From assembly GCF_030052815.1 (NCBI RefSeq), contig NC_079496.1, forward strand, positions 72,405,652 through 72,469,651: 64,000 nt of DNA, given 5' to 3'. The notes under the pieces are model-generated. The model was given only the letters and a program-made list of their open reading frames with translations. It did no database searches and was not told the origin of the DNA. Of this stretch, positions 12,634 through 25,100 are shown one piece after another (position 1 is the stretch's first letter; the number at the start of each line of letters is the position of its first letter). The DNA is from Hevea brasiliensis. Its lineage: Eukaryota; Streptophyta; Magnoliopsida; Malpighiales; Euphorbiaceae. Made by a program: the position numbers and the translations under genes.

Positions 12634-12635
12634 AT

Positions 12636-14731
12636 TGAAGGCAGGCGTGAAAAACACAAGATTATACCATTGAATTCAAAAATTTTCACCTAGGGTCACA
12701 AGCACTATGCAAGATTTATTTTTATCTATTTGATTTCAATGATAAACAACATATTAAAACTCTTTTAATATGTTTTTGGATCTGTATTTGCCATTTAAGA
12801 TTTTAAAATTAATCAGATTAATTTTAGAACCCTAGATTAAATCAAGAACGATTACACTAACCTCTTGATGTCTTTGCGGCGTGTCTGCGCCTTTGAGATC
12901 GTCTTGAGGACACGGATGTTGTCCCTCTAGCTTGTCCACACCAAGAACACCTATGGCAGCCCTTGAACAGCTTCTAAAGCCTTTTCTATTAATTAGAAAT
13001 TCAAGTTCTGCCTTTTAAGAGATTAGAGATGCAAACAGGACACTAGAAACAATTTCTAGTGTTCTTAATTCAAGAGATTGATGGGTAATCTCTTTGAATT
13101 GATGAGAGATGAAGAGAAATAGCTGGAGGCTCAAAGTGGCGTGACATATGAGAGGAGAGGCTGCTGGTTATGTTTTCTTTTCATAACCACACTTAAATAG
13201 CTAGGTTAACACATTAAACCCTAGCCACATGTCACCTTTTGATTAGCTCTAGGTTTAAGTGACCCAATCACATTGTGCCAAGTGTCAAACCTATATTTAA
13301 TCTTGATTTTAATCATCTTACATGATTAAAATTATTTGTAAGCTTATGTGTTATGCCATGTGTCACCATCTCATGGTGCCACGTGTCACACTGTAAAATG
13401 ACCAAAATGCCCCCGTGTCTTAATTTTGAGTTCTTAACCCAAAATAATTATTTTCTTCTTCTAATTAATTTATATCAAATATAAATTAATTAATTAATCT
13501 CTATTAATTAATTTCTCATCAATTAAATTCATATTTAAACACTTTAAATATAAATTTAATTTATACTACACATCCAATAATCTAGATTTGGTTTCAAGTC
13601 ATGCTAGGGACTTTGCAATTTTATTGCAAACCAAATCTATTTAATTAATCAATTAAACTCTTTAATTAATTAATTAAATCATATTTAAATAGGTGATAAC
13701 TTGTGTATGTGTGTGACTTACTAGGCTCATCACTAATTGGCAATGAGACATGATATCAACTCTTAATATCATCAGAACTCTTTCTTACCATAAATGATTT
13801 CTCTAAATCATTTTATGAACCTCATAGACCATGGTTAACACCTAGCATAGCATGCCATGGCCACCCAATTAGTAATAAGGTTTACCTTAAATGAACCTAT
13901 AATCATATGTTACCATGCACTAGAATCTCTACATTACAAAATCCCAACTCAAATTTGAGTCATGGTTTATGTCAAACTCCATTTGCTATGAATATTATGT
14001 TCTCTTTTAATTCCAGTTCTTGATTAAAAGATTTTCTCATCGAAACTCTTTTCTGAATAACTCTTTCTGTGCTTGCCAGTAACTTTAAACATCAAGAACA
14101 ATTAAATGAACATAGGATTTTAACTCTATTTACTTAGAGGAACAGATTCCTTCTTGATCAACACCTACCTCCATATATAACTAGCAGGAGCCAACAGATG
14201 CCCATATACCCATACATAGTACAAGTATGAAAGCAGTATCAAACTCAAACAACCTAAATACAAGATAAGCTGTGCTATCTCAGTCTAAAGATTATATGCC
14301 TCGATATGATTTATGACAAAACATTGACAAGAGTAAACTCCATGTGCTTGTCATAAGTGTCACTGGTTCGGCCTACTTATCATTTATAAGTGCCTATCAT
14401 GTTTGTTATATGGCATGAGACTCACCATTCCATCTTATTTATATCTCATATAAATAACTTGGGAACAAACATGAATACAATCTTTCTGGATAAGTCATGT
14501 CCTTATTATGAAGTATCCTCGATTGTGAACCTATTTATGATACTTTGTGCTAGAAATATTGTCACTCATATTCTTAACAACTTAAGAATAATATTTCTAA
14601 CAAAATATCAATGGACCTTTTCTATTACACATAAATATATTATGTAAACGGAAAAGTGGAAATGCCTTTTATTATTAAAAATATGTACAAGATACATACT
14701 AAATGATATGCTCTAGGGCATATTACTAACA
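12636..14731 (-). repeat. Copia-1 5' LTR
   Basis: 2,096-bp LTR carrying the element's own promoter in minus orientation. It begins TGAAGGCAGG and ends TTACTAACA on the plus strand and is nearly the same as 5220-7319. The two differ by small indels (for example at 12889-12915 and 13606-13620) and scattered substitutions. Confidence 0.95.
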
Positions 14732-14736
14732 CGAGG

Positions 14737-17037
14737 AATGTAGAAGAGCATGATAGACATCTGCGGATTGTATTGCAGACTTTGAGGGAGAAACAGTTAT
14801 ATACCAAATTATCGAAGTGTGAATTTTGGCTGAAGGAGATATCTTTCTTGGGGCATGTAGTATTAGAAGAGGGCATCAAGGTAGATCCAAGTAAGATTGA
14901 AGCTGTCCTTAATTGGAGGCCACCCAGAAATGTCACAAAAATTCGTAGTTTTCTGGGTTTAGGTGGATACTACCGTAGATTTGTGAAGGGATTCTCTATG
15001 TTGGCATCTCCATTGACCAAACTACCTAGAAAAGATGTAAAATTTCAGTGGACGGACAAATGTCAGCAGAGTTTTGATGAATTGAAGAGATGTTTGACTG
15101 AAGCTCCAGTCCTGACTTTACCTACTCTGAGTAAAGAATATACAGTATATAGTGATGCTTCTCACAATGGGTTAGGCTGTGTATTGATGCAAGATCAAAA
15201 TGTCATTGCCTATGCATCACGCCAGCTAAAACCGCATGAGAGGAATTATCCAACACATGATTTGGAGCTTGCAGCTATTGTGTTTGCTCTTAAGATCTGG
15301 AGGCACTATTTGTATGGGGAAAAGTGTTACATCTACACAGATCATAAGAGTTTAAAGTATTTGGGCACCCAAAAAGAGCTGAATTTGAGACAGAGGAGAT
15401 GGTTAGAGTTGATAAAAGACTATGATTGTCTGATAGACTATCAGCCAGGGAAAGCTAATGTTGTGGCTGATGCCTTAAGTCGCAAGACTATGGCAAGTCT
15501 ACGGGTTACTCCTTTGTCTTTGGTACATGAGTTGAGATCATTACATGCCAGCTTAAAGATTAATGATGAGGGGCAGACAGCAGTTGCATGGCATGTACAG
15601 CCAGTGTTGATTGATCAGATTAGAATGGCTGCTCAGAATGATCAGAAGTATCAGAAGTTGATGGAAGAAGTCCGACAGGGCAAGAAACCATAATTCTCAA
15701 TTAGAGATGATGGTTTACTATTACACCAGGGCAGAATGTGTGTTCCTAATAATGTTGATTTGAGGGAGATTATTTTGAAGGAAGCACATGAATCTCCTTT
15801 TGCCATGCACCCTGGTGGCACAAAAATGTATAGGAGGCTAAAGGAGCATTACTGGTGGATGGGTATGAAATGAGATGTGGCAGAGTTTGTATCCAAATGC
15901 CTAACTTGTCAACAAGTAAAGGCAGAGCATCAAGTACCCACTGGGTTGTTACATCCACTACCAGTGCCTGAATGGAAATGGGAAAGAATAACGATGGATT
16001 TTGTGATGGGACTTCCAAGGACACAGAAGAGTCATGATGCAGTATGAGTCATTTTTGACAGACTAACTAAGTCTGCTCATTTTCTGCCAGTACGGATGGA
16101 TTATAGTTTGGAAAGATTGGCCAAGGTATACATCAATGAGATTGTGAGACTGCATGGAGTGCTAGTATCCATCGTGTCAGACAGAGATCCTAGGTTCACT
16201 TCTAGATTCTGGGGTAGTCTTCAGAGAGCCCTAGGAACTAGATTGAACTTCAGTACTGCATTCCACCCACAGACAGATGGCCAGTCTGAGAGGGTAATTC
16301 AGATCTTGGAGGACATGCTACGGGCTTGTGTGATTGAGTTTGAGGGTAGTTGGGATATACACTTGCCTTTGATTGAGTTTGCTTACAATAACAACTACCA
16401 ATCAAGCATTGGGATGCCTCCATATGAAGCTTTGTATGGCAGGAAATGTAGAACCCTGTTGTGTTAGGATGACATGGGTGAAAGAAAGATGATTGGACCC
16501 GAAATCGTTCAGCAAACTGAAGAGAAAATTAGGGTGATTAGAGGTCAACTTAAGACTGCATCAGACCGTCAGAAGTCCTACATTGATTTGAAAAGAAGGG
16601 ATATTCAGTATGCAGTGGGTGAGAAAGTTTTCCTCAAGGTTTCTCCTTGGAAGAGAATTATGAGATTTGGCAGAAAGGGGAAATTGAGTCCTCGTTTCAT
16701 TAGGCCATATGAGGTTCTGGAAAGAGTGGGTCCTTTGGCATATCGGTTGGCACTACCTCCAGAGTTGGAAAAGATACAGAATGTCTTCCATGTGTCTATG
16801 TTGAAGAGGTATTGATCAGACCCATCTCATGTACTACCAGTAGAGGAAATTGAAGTAAATCCATACCTCACATATGAAGAAGAACCCATAGAGATTCTGG
16901 CTTATAAGGTGAAGCAGCTACGAAACAAGCAGATACCGTTGGTAAAAGTGCTGTGGAACTATCATTCCGGCCAGGAGGCTACTTGGGAACGAGAGGAGGA
17001 CATGAGGAGACAGCACCCACAACTGTTCAGAGATTGA
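14737..17037 (+). pseudogene. pol: G1 RNase H, integrase and chromodomain region
   Basis: It continues the RT of 4481-5219 in frame. Up to 15693 it encodes the RT thumb (KLSKCEFWL), the RNase H domain ([34 protein letters not shown]) and the integrase approach. Stops then occur before FSIRDDG (15691), near 15870, in the integrase core near 16046 (TGG to TGA), near 16465, and before SDPSH (16813). Integrase signatures remain: [25 protein letters not shown] and LED. The C-terminus (about 16840-17037) has YEEEPIEILAYKVKQLRNK and LVKVLWNYHSGQEATWE, the chromodomain-like tail of Tekay chromoviruses. It ends at TGA 17035-17037. Confidence 0.92.
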
Positions 17038-17044
17038 TACCAGA

Positions 17045-17084
17045 TAAAATTCCGAGACGAAATTTATTTTAAGAGGGGGAGAAT
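17045..17084 (+). promoter_or_regulatory. G1 polypurine tract and upstream palindrome
   Basis: AAGAGGGGGAGAAT lies directly before the 3' LTR and primes plus-strand synthesis. Just upstream is AAATTCCGAGACGAAATTT, a slightly decayed form of the AAATTTCG / CGAAATTT inverted repeat found at the same place in G2 and G4. Confidence 0.88.
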
Positions 17085-20052
17085 TGTAACACCCCGTTTG
17101 CATAGCCTGGTAGATTTCACTGTTCCAGTGATCGGTGTCGGTCCGGACAGTTAAGGGGATTAGAACCACACCTAAGACAATTAGAGAAGCCATAAACACA
17201 AATAATTAGTAATGTTCAATTAGTTAAGTATAAACAAGAAAAACAGAACCTAAGTAGTTAAACGAGCCGAGAGTCACAGTGATGGGTGACCTTCTCGGGA
17301 ATGACTGCGAAGTCATTTTAAACTCAAATTTCGAACCGTAAAATATGATGCCGCGGTCCTTAGGACCCTTATGGACACAGTGGAAAAGAGAAAATCACGA
17401 AAAAGAACTGTTAAGTCAGTCAAATAATTAGGTCAGGGAGCAGGAAGAAATATTGGATTATTTGCAAACCGGGATGAACCGGCGAGGGGCAATTTAGTCA
17501 ATTGACCCCGAGAGCTGACTCCTGACCTAACTGTCAAATAAAATCGGAAAAAAGAAAATTTCGGAATCGAGAATTAAATTAAAGAACTAATAGAAAAAAA
17601 TAAGTAGAAAAAAAAAGAAAGAAGTTAGAAAAGTCAAAGGTGATGACATCATGAATGATGTCATAAAAGATTAATTAAATTATTTTATTAAATTAGGAAT
17701 TTTGGTCTTCAAAAAGGGATAAAGATAAAGAAAACAAAAGAAAAAAAAATTTAGAAAAAGGTCTTCTTCTCCCTTGGTTACCGCCCCATCCTTCCCCCAT
17801 AAACCCTCCATGAAAATCCTTCATTTAAGCCTACATCTAAGCTTAAATTCCTTCACCCAAACTACATAACTCCCTTAAATACCTCACTAGACCTTGCAAT
17901 CTCAACTTAAGCACAAGAAAGAAAGAAGAAAAAGAGAGGAAAATTGAAGATTTAGAATCCAAAGCAAAGGTTAGTGTGCTAACTTTCAATTTTCTACTTC
18001 AAATGCATGTTTAGGTATTTAAGTGAGCTTAGAACTTGATTAAATGAAACAAATATGGGGAAGGACCATTGCTGAAATTTTGGCCTAGTTGAAGGGAGTA
18101 TGAATTACATGAATTAAATAAGTTAAAATGAGTTTAAAAGACTTAATTAGTTAAATGATGATAGTTTGGAATTTTGAATTTGTTAATGGCAACAAAGTAG
18201 TGAAATTAGGGTTTGAATGCTAGGGTTTGTGAACCAAATTTTGGAGAAATGCTTAAATGATGACTTTGGTCTATTATGAGATGAAAAATGGTCAATAATG
18301 ACCAAAAGAGATGTGTGGGAATTGTTGGAATGAAAAACAAATTCGTAGGTCAAATGGTCATGCTGCTGGCAGCATGACCAAACCAACTTTGAACGACCAA
18401 AACGGAAATTTTACAAGTCCAATTGATATACCACCAATTGGGGATGAAAATAGACATAAAATAGCACAATTTTCATTAAGGAACCATGGCCAAAAACTGA
18501 CTAAAACTTAGTGAACCAATTGACCAAAGTGAAATGAGAGCAGGCTGCCACTGCACAAAACTGACCAAATGAACAGTAACTGTTCATTTGGTCATAATTC
18601 GACCTAGACAGGTCAAATTGACCTGAAATTTTACCAGCAATTAGATAAGATATATATTTAAAACTTTCATGAAGAACACCACCCCAAATTATGCCATTAA
18701 CCCATTCAAATTATTGAGCAAAATTTAATTACTGTACCTGCGATTCTGCAGAATTCCATTTGAGCAGTAATGTTTGAAGGGCTATAACTCTCTCTAGGAA
18801 ACTCGGAATTAGGTGATTCTTGAACCGATGGAACCTAGGACATAGTAGAACATTTCATATGAAGAAAGTTAGACCAAATTATAAACTTAACTTGATCAAA
18901 TTACTGAACAAAGTTGGACAAAAAATCTGCCAGAACCAAAATCTCAGCATGAGCGATTGCGTGAACGATGGCTGTATTTTGGCTATAACTTGAGCTACAA
19001 AACTCCGATTGGGGTGATCCAAAAATGAGAATACACTTAAGACAATAAGGAACATTTTCTATGAAGGAAGTTTTGCCAAATTCCAATAGTAGATTGACCA
19101 ATGGAACAGTACAACTTCAGAGCACCAAAACCAAAAATTGGCAATTTTGCCAAAATGACTTAAGCTTTGAGAAAATGACCAAAACCAACAAGTTTAATGG
19201 CCAAAATGTGGTATGTGGGTGTAGTTGGAGTTCCCATACCTATTAAGCCTTAAAAAGTCAAAAATTTGACTTGAATAGTGCAGTGAATCGTAACCCGAAA
19301 CACAAAAATTTCGAGAACGTCGAATTTAACACGTTAGAACTAGGTAAATGTGAAGCTAAATTTATTTTGGATTTGTGTTAAGTTCTAGTGCTGAAACATT
19401 GTAAAATTGTGTGTTTTAGTTGAAAAGAATATCGGGAAGGAAGCCGAGGAACTGAATCGAGGCTAAGGGTCGACTCGCTTGAGGTTTGTCCACAACATCT
19501 CCATACTTTAAAATCCATTGATAAAGTGAACGAAATATGTATTTTACTTGTGCTTTGGAATTGTTGAAAGTTTATTTGTGACATTATTTATGATGTTTTG
19601 ATTTAAACTGTGAAAGTTATTGTGTATATTTGAAATAGCAATGTTTAGCAAATTATTAAGATAAGTTTTGAAGCCACAGTGTCATGACCATATATTTGAA
19701 CACCTCACTAGCACGACTAGTGAGGGTAATTAGTTTCGAATTTTGATTCCTTCTCTAGAGAAGTGTTGAGGTGTGCCAGTAGAAGAGGATGTGAATGGAT
19801 ATCCATATATTTGAGCTAGCTAGCCTTGTGATGTGATTTATCTTTAGCCTCTGGCTATCAAGATTCTATTTGTTTCGAATGGCATGATCTAACTGTGGGT
19901 TTTATGAAATGTGTTTTGATACTTCGAAATGAACGTGGTTTGCATTAAAATCTCATAATTCATGTTTTGTGTTTAATGCTCATGTTTAGTCAAATTTTTG
20001 AATAAATGTGATTTTATTTTTGCATAAAGATTATTTTAGTATGTTGTGCACC

Positions 20053-20095
20053 ACTGAGTCCTAGTACTCAGCGATAGCTTTTATTGCTGTCGCAG
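20053..20095 (+). other. LTR hairpin pair
   Basis: CTGAGT...ACTCAG immediately followed by CGATAGC...GCTGTCG, with 6- and 7-base loops. The second stem pairs with one G-U. The same two-hairpin block occurs at the matching place in the other long LTRs of the window. Function unknown. Confidence 0.7.
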
Positions 20096-20255
20096 ATACA
20101 GAGACTAGAGGAGCAGCAGACTGAGCTGCTAAAGATTGAGGATCATTCAGCCTAAAGTCTTCGGGTATAATTTATACCCTAATTGTAAATATTTCTTTTG
20201 ATGTATATATTGCACATAAATGTATGGACATGTAAAAATGGGTCTTGAGCAGTTG

Positions 20256-20262
20256 TATAAAA
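20256..20262 (+). promoter_or_regulatory. Candidate TATA box of G1 LTR
   Basis: TATAAAA after GAGCAGTTG, about 540 bp before the LTR end. The GAGCAGTTGTATAAA string recurs in the G2 LTRs. If it is used, transcription would start about 30 bp downstream, leaving roughly 510 bp of R plus U5. This is inferred from position and motif only. Confidence 0.45.
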
Positions 20263-20803
20263 TTTGTATAAAGTTGTAATATATATTGTAGTTTGAAATT
20301 CTCTTAATGTAAATTTTGTAATGATCTATTTAAATTGTTTTGTTTCTAACGAAATATGAATGGAACTATTTTATTTAATTTGAATGAAATGGATTGTTAG
20401 TATTTTGATGATCATTGGATAGTGGATTTGAAATTGAAAGTTGATAAATGTGTTGAGAACTTGATTGAGATTGCGTATGAAATTGAAGCAGTTGTTGAAA
20501 AAATTTTTAGAAGTGCTTTTTACAGGTATTTGAAGAACTGTTTTCTCAAAATACAGAGGGAACTCTGTCAAAATTTTTATAAAATTTGCGAAAAAATAAA
20601 ATGGGCTAAAATTTCCAACTAGCTTTTAACTTAATTACATGTTTAAAATACTTATTAGAAATGCTCGCCACTTATCAAAAATAAGAAAATTGTTTTAAAA
20701 TCCCTTGTAGGGTACTTAATGAGTTATCGGTAGGTGAAGTTCGGTAGTTCATTAGATATTCTACGGGATCATGTTATACCTTACAGAGGGGTAAGGTGTG
20801 ACA

Positions 20804-21148
20804 CTAGTTCAACCCACTCATCATGCGAGTAGCCACCATGTCTGTTATATGGCATGAGACTCACTATTCCAACTCATTAGCATCTCATACTAATCTATAG
20901 AAATAGATACGAATGATAATCCTTTTAGATAAATCATATCATTTGATGTATCCTAGATTATGAACCAAAATGTTTTGTCACTTATATTCTTAACAACTTA
21001 AGAATAGAACATCCAATAAGACATTAAAAGACCTTTTCCAATTAAACATAAATAATTTATATTAACAGAAAAGAATATTTTCTTTTATTGAAGAATAATT
21101 ATTTACAAGATATAAATAAATGATATGCTCTAGGGCATATTACTAACA
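20804..21148 (-). repeat. Copia-2 3' LTR, terminal 345 bp
   Basis: Aligns with the right end of the Copia-1 LTRs (for example TTATATGGCATGAGACTCAC and ATGATATGCTCTAGGGCATA) and ends TTACTAACA at 21148. The rest of this LTR is displaced by G1. The polypurine tract follows at 21149. Confidence 0.9.
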
Positions 21149-21319
21149 ATCTCTTACTTGCATTAGAGCCATTCATTACAATATCTAAGAGCCAGCTTCT
21201 TAAGATGCCAGTCTAACTGTGTTTGTGTCATGGCTTTTGTGAATGGATCAGTTGAATTATCAGCTGATACTATTTTCTGTAATGCTACATCGCCGCGCCC
21301 AGCTATTTCTCTAATAATG

Positions 21320-22111
21320 TGGTAGCTCCTTTCTATGTGTTTAGATTTCTAGTGAGACTAGGATTCCCTTGCTTGAATCACGGCACCATTGTTGTCACAA
21401 AACAAAGGAGTTGGTGATAAAATAGAAGGAACCATTCCAAATTCTATTACGAACTTCTTTATTTAAACAACTTCTTTTGCAGCATTTGATGTAGCAATAT
21501 ACTCAGCCTCTATAGTAGAGTCGGTAGTTGTACTCTGTTTGGATCTTTTCCAACTAACTACACCACCATTACATATGAACACAAAACTGGAGATAGACTT
21601 TCTATCATCCATGTCTGATTGGAAATCAGAATCCATCTAATTAAAGATCACCTCCTCCATATATTAAGATTAAATCCTTAGTTCTTCTCAAGTACTTAAG
21701 GATATTCTTGACAATAATCTAGTGTTTTACACCTGGATTAGATTGAAACTTATTAGTCAAACTAACAGCGTAAGCAATATCCGGCCTAATACACAACATT
21801 GTATACATTAGACTTCTAATAACCGAAGAATATAGAATTCTGGCCATTTTCTCTTTTTCTTCAGGTGTCTTTGGAAACATTTGCTTAGAATGATGGATAT
21901 CACGTCTTAGTGGTAGCAATCCTTTTTTGGAATTAAGCATGTTAAACCTTTTTAACACCTTTTCCAAGTATAGACTTTGAGATAAACCTATCATTCTTTT
22001 CGCTCTATCTCTATAGATGCCACTAAGTCTTTCATGGAAAATGTATTCAACAACCATACTTTTACAGTAGTTAGCATACCGAATTATTACCTATTAACAA
22101 TATGTTATCCA
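21320..22111 (-). pseudogene. pol: Copia-2 RNase H and RT C-terminus
   Basis: The open part (21719-22057) reads RDRAKRMIGLSQSLYLEKVL, then MARILYSS, SLMYTM and PDIAYAVSLTN, the C-terminal end of copia RT. Downstream, 21320-21715 is a decayed RNase H in several frames, aligned with 7521-7901 of Copia-1. The upstream RT half resumes at 29047 beyond the inserted solo LTR. It has indels and is not functional. Confidence 0.88.
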
Positions 22112-25100
22112 TGTCACACCTTACCCCTCTGTAAGGCATAACATGATCCCGTAGAATACCTAATGAACTACCGAACTTCACCTACCGATAACTCATTAAG
22201 TACCCTACAAGGAATTTTAAAACCATTTTCTTACTTTTTAGAAATGGTGAGCATTTTCTCATTTTTAGAAGAAGTTTAAAGACTAGTTCAAATTTTTGTC
22301 CATTTTTATATTTTTGCAATTTTTGGAAAAATTTTGGCAGAGTGCTTATAACAGTCCTATTTGCATAGCCTGGTATATTTCACTATTCAGGTGATCGGTG
22401 TCGGTCTAAATAATTAAGGGAATTAGAACCACATATAAGACAACTAGATAAGCCATGAACACAAATAATTAGTAATTGTCCATTAGTTAAGTATAAATAA
22501 GAAAAATAGAACGTAAGAGGTTAAATGAGCCAAGAGTCACAGCGATAGGTGACCTTTTCGGAAAGGACTACGAGGTCAATTTAAACTCAAATTTCGAACC
22601 ATAAAATGTGACACCGCGGTCCTTAGGACTATTGCGAACACAGTAGAAAAGAGAAAATCATGAAAAAGAATTGTTAAGCCAGTCAAATAATTAGGTTAGG
22701 GATCTGGAAGAAATATTAAATTATTTGCAAATCGGGTCGAACCGACGAGGGGCAATTTAGTCAATTGACCCCTAGAGTTGACTCCTGACCTGACTGTTAA
22801 ACAAAATTGGAGAAAAGAAAATTTCAGAATTGGGAATTAAATTAAATAACTAATAGAAAAATAAATGGAAAAAAAAAGAAGAAAAAGAAAAAGTGAAAAA
22901 GTTATTACATCATGCATGACATCATGCATGATGCAATAAACTTAATCATTAAATATAAAATAAATGTGGGATAATTATGTAGTAATTAAGTTAAAATTTA
23001 CAAAAGAAAAGAAAAAAAAGGTTAAAAGTTGTCTTCCTCATCCATATTGCCGTCTCTCATCTCTCACCCTCTCCCTCTCAAAATCCTCCATGAAAGCTCA
23101 TTTTTTAGCTTGAAGAAACCAAAATTTAGCCATAGAAATTGCAAGTTCCATAATTAAACCTTGTTTGGGCAATTAGAGAGGAAGATTGATCAAGAAAGTT
23201 TGAAAGAAAAGTGAAGGAATTGGGTGGTTGAATTTTAAAGAGAAGGTTAGTTAACTAAAATTTGAATTTCTAGTTGAATTATTGTGTTTATAGTTGAATA
23301 AACCTAGAAATATATTTACAATGAAAAGAAAACATCTTCGGAGGACTATGTGTGATTTCGGCCAGCTATAGATTTATGAGAATATGATGTGTTTTGACTG
23401 AATCAAAAGTGTATGTAAGCTTAAATGAGTGTGTAGGTAATGTGTATGCATTTTAATTTCAATAATTAAGTCAAGTAGCAAAGTTAGGGTTTTGGACCTA
23501 TAGTTTGGGAGATAAAATTTTGAGAATTGATCAAATGGTGTGTTTGACCTTGTTTGAGCTGAAAAATGGTCATATGTGACCAATTGTGGTATGTTGGAAG
23601 TGTGGGAATCAAGTGGAGATTTGGATTGGATATGGTCATTATGTAGGCAGCATGACCAAGGTCCCTTTCAGGGACTAAAACTAAAAATTTACCAACCCAA
23701 CAGGTGTGAGGCCAATTGGGAATGAAACTAGACACAAAATGACACATTTTTTCATTTAGGAATCATGCCCAGAAAGTGACTAAAACCTAGTGAACAAATT
23801 GACCAAATCTAGAATTGAGTGTTCTGCACTATACAAAAATGACCAAATGAACAGTGTTGGTTCATTTAGCCATAACTTGGGCTAGGCAGGTCTAAATGAC
23901 CTGAAATTTTACCAGTAGAAAGTTGAGATATAGGCCTACAACTTTCATGAGGAACACAAACTCAAATTATGTACTTAACCAAGTCATTTAGCCACCCAAA
24001 GTTGGTGACCTAAAACTACTAGAACCAGTTTTGGTGCTCAGAAAATCTAGGTTAGGCCAATCCGGCCAGCCATGTACAAATGGCTATAACTTGAGCTACA
24101 AAACTCCAAATGGAGTGATTCAAGAAGGGAAATAAATTTAAGACAATAAGAAACAACTTATATGCGGAAAACTTAGCTAAATTCTAACAGCAACATAACT
24201 AATGGAATAGTGCAAAATAGGACACCAAAACTGAAAATTTGCAATTTTGCCTAAAAGACTTAAGTTTCAAGAAAACAACCAAAACCAACAAAATTGGTAA
24301 CCAAAATGTGGTATGTGAGTATAGTTGGATTTTTCATACCTATTAAGCATAAGAAAGTCAATATTTTGACTTTAATAGTACCATAAATAGTAACCTCAAC
24401 ATGAAAATTTTCAAGAATGTAAGTTTAAGCATATTGGAGCTAGAATTGAACATATATAAATTAATTATTAGAATTATTGTGAGGCAAAGATACTGAGACA
24501 CTATAAATTTAGTGTTTCAGCTGAAAAAGACCCTAAAGGTCTAAGAGAGTGAGTTAAGGCCTAGAGGCGACTCACGTCAGGTTTGTGCACAATAAACCTT
24601 ATTTAAGCATTTTCTCATTGAGAATTTGATTTAGTACGCATTATGAAATTTCTGTGTTAATTACGAGTTTAAGAACTTTTGTGTTGCCACCTTGTGAATG
24701 AAAATGTGACTTTGGAAAGTGATTTGATTTTGCATGCAATATTTGAATAAATTGTTTTAAATTGATTTCTGATTCACACTTAGCATGACAGTGCCTTATT
24801 ATTCCTCCTCCATTTATGGGGTTGAGATCGATTATTTCCCTCCCTCTCTGGTTTACCAGTTGAGGTAGTAGATCGGATGAGTACTCATTAGCTAGCTAGC
24901 CACCTCCCTTATTGATTTCAATTAGTGGGGTTGTAGATCACTTTGTCATGGTGTACAACGCGACATTGATCAAAAATTTTGTGTCATGGCTTAAGTTGTG
25001 TATGAATTGGCAACACTATGTTTATTAAATTGTTTGACCAAAATTATGCTATAATGAGTTTTGATAATTGTGAAATATTTAAATTGTGATTTGTCAATGA

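Larger units (their letters stand above)
5220..14731 (-). mobile_element. Copia-1: Ty1/copia LTR retrotransposon, protease-deleted
   Basis: A complete insertion of 9,512 bp, starting TG and ending CA, flanked by CGAGG. LTRs of about 2.1 kb lie at 5220-7319 and 12636-14731. Gag, integrase, RT and RNase H are on the minus strand in copia order. The primer binding site abuts the right LTR and the polypurine tract abuts the left one, which fixes the orientation. Coding regions have frameshifts and stops, and the protease region seen in Copia-2 is missing. The LTRs differ only at scattered bases and small indels, so the insertion is fairly recent. I do not assign a copia lineage. Confidence 0.95.
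4481..20803 (+). mobile_element. Gypsy element G1 (Tekay/Del-type chromovirus), 5'-truncated, split by Copia-1
   Basis: The visible parts are pol from the protease/RT boundary (4481-5219 and 14737-17037), a polypurine tract and a full 3' LTR (17085-20803). The 5' LTR, gag and most of the protease are missing; their place is taken by truncated LTR DNA of opposite orientation. Copia-1 lies inside the RT coding sequence. The right flank starts CTAGT and continues into Copia-2 LTR sequence, so G1 had inserted into Copia-2. Domain order RT-RNaseH-integrase-chromodomain and the long LTR place it in the Tekay/Del chromoviruses. Confidence 0.88.
17085..20803 (+). repeat. G1 3' LTR (gypsy LTR subtype b)
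   Basis: 3,719 bp, TGTAACACCCC to GGTGTGACA. After the terminus it reads TTTGCATAGCCTGG, shared with solo LTRs A and B and with G3; I call this subtype b. It contains the CCAATTGG block (near 18420-18440), many TGACC/GGTCA motifs, the hairpin pair at 20053-20095 and a TATA-like TATAAAA at 20256. Its small open frames are not conserved proteins. Confidence 0.92.
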
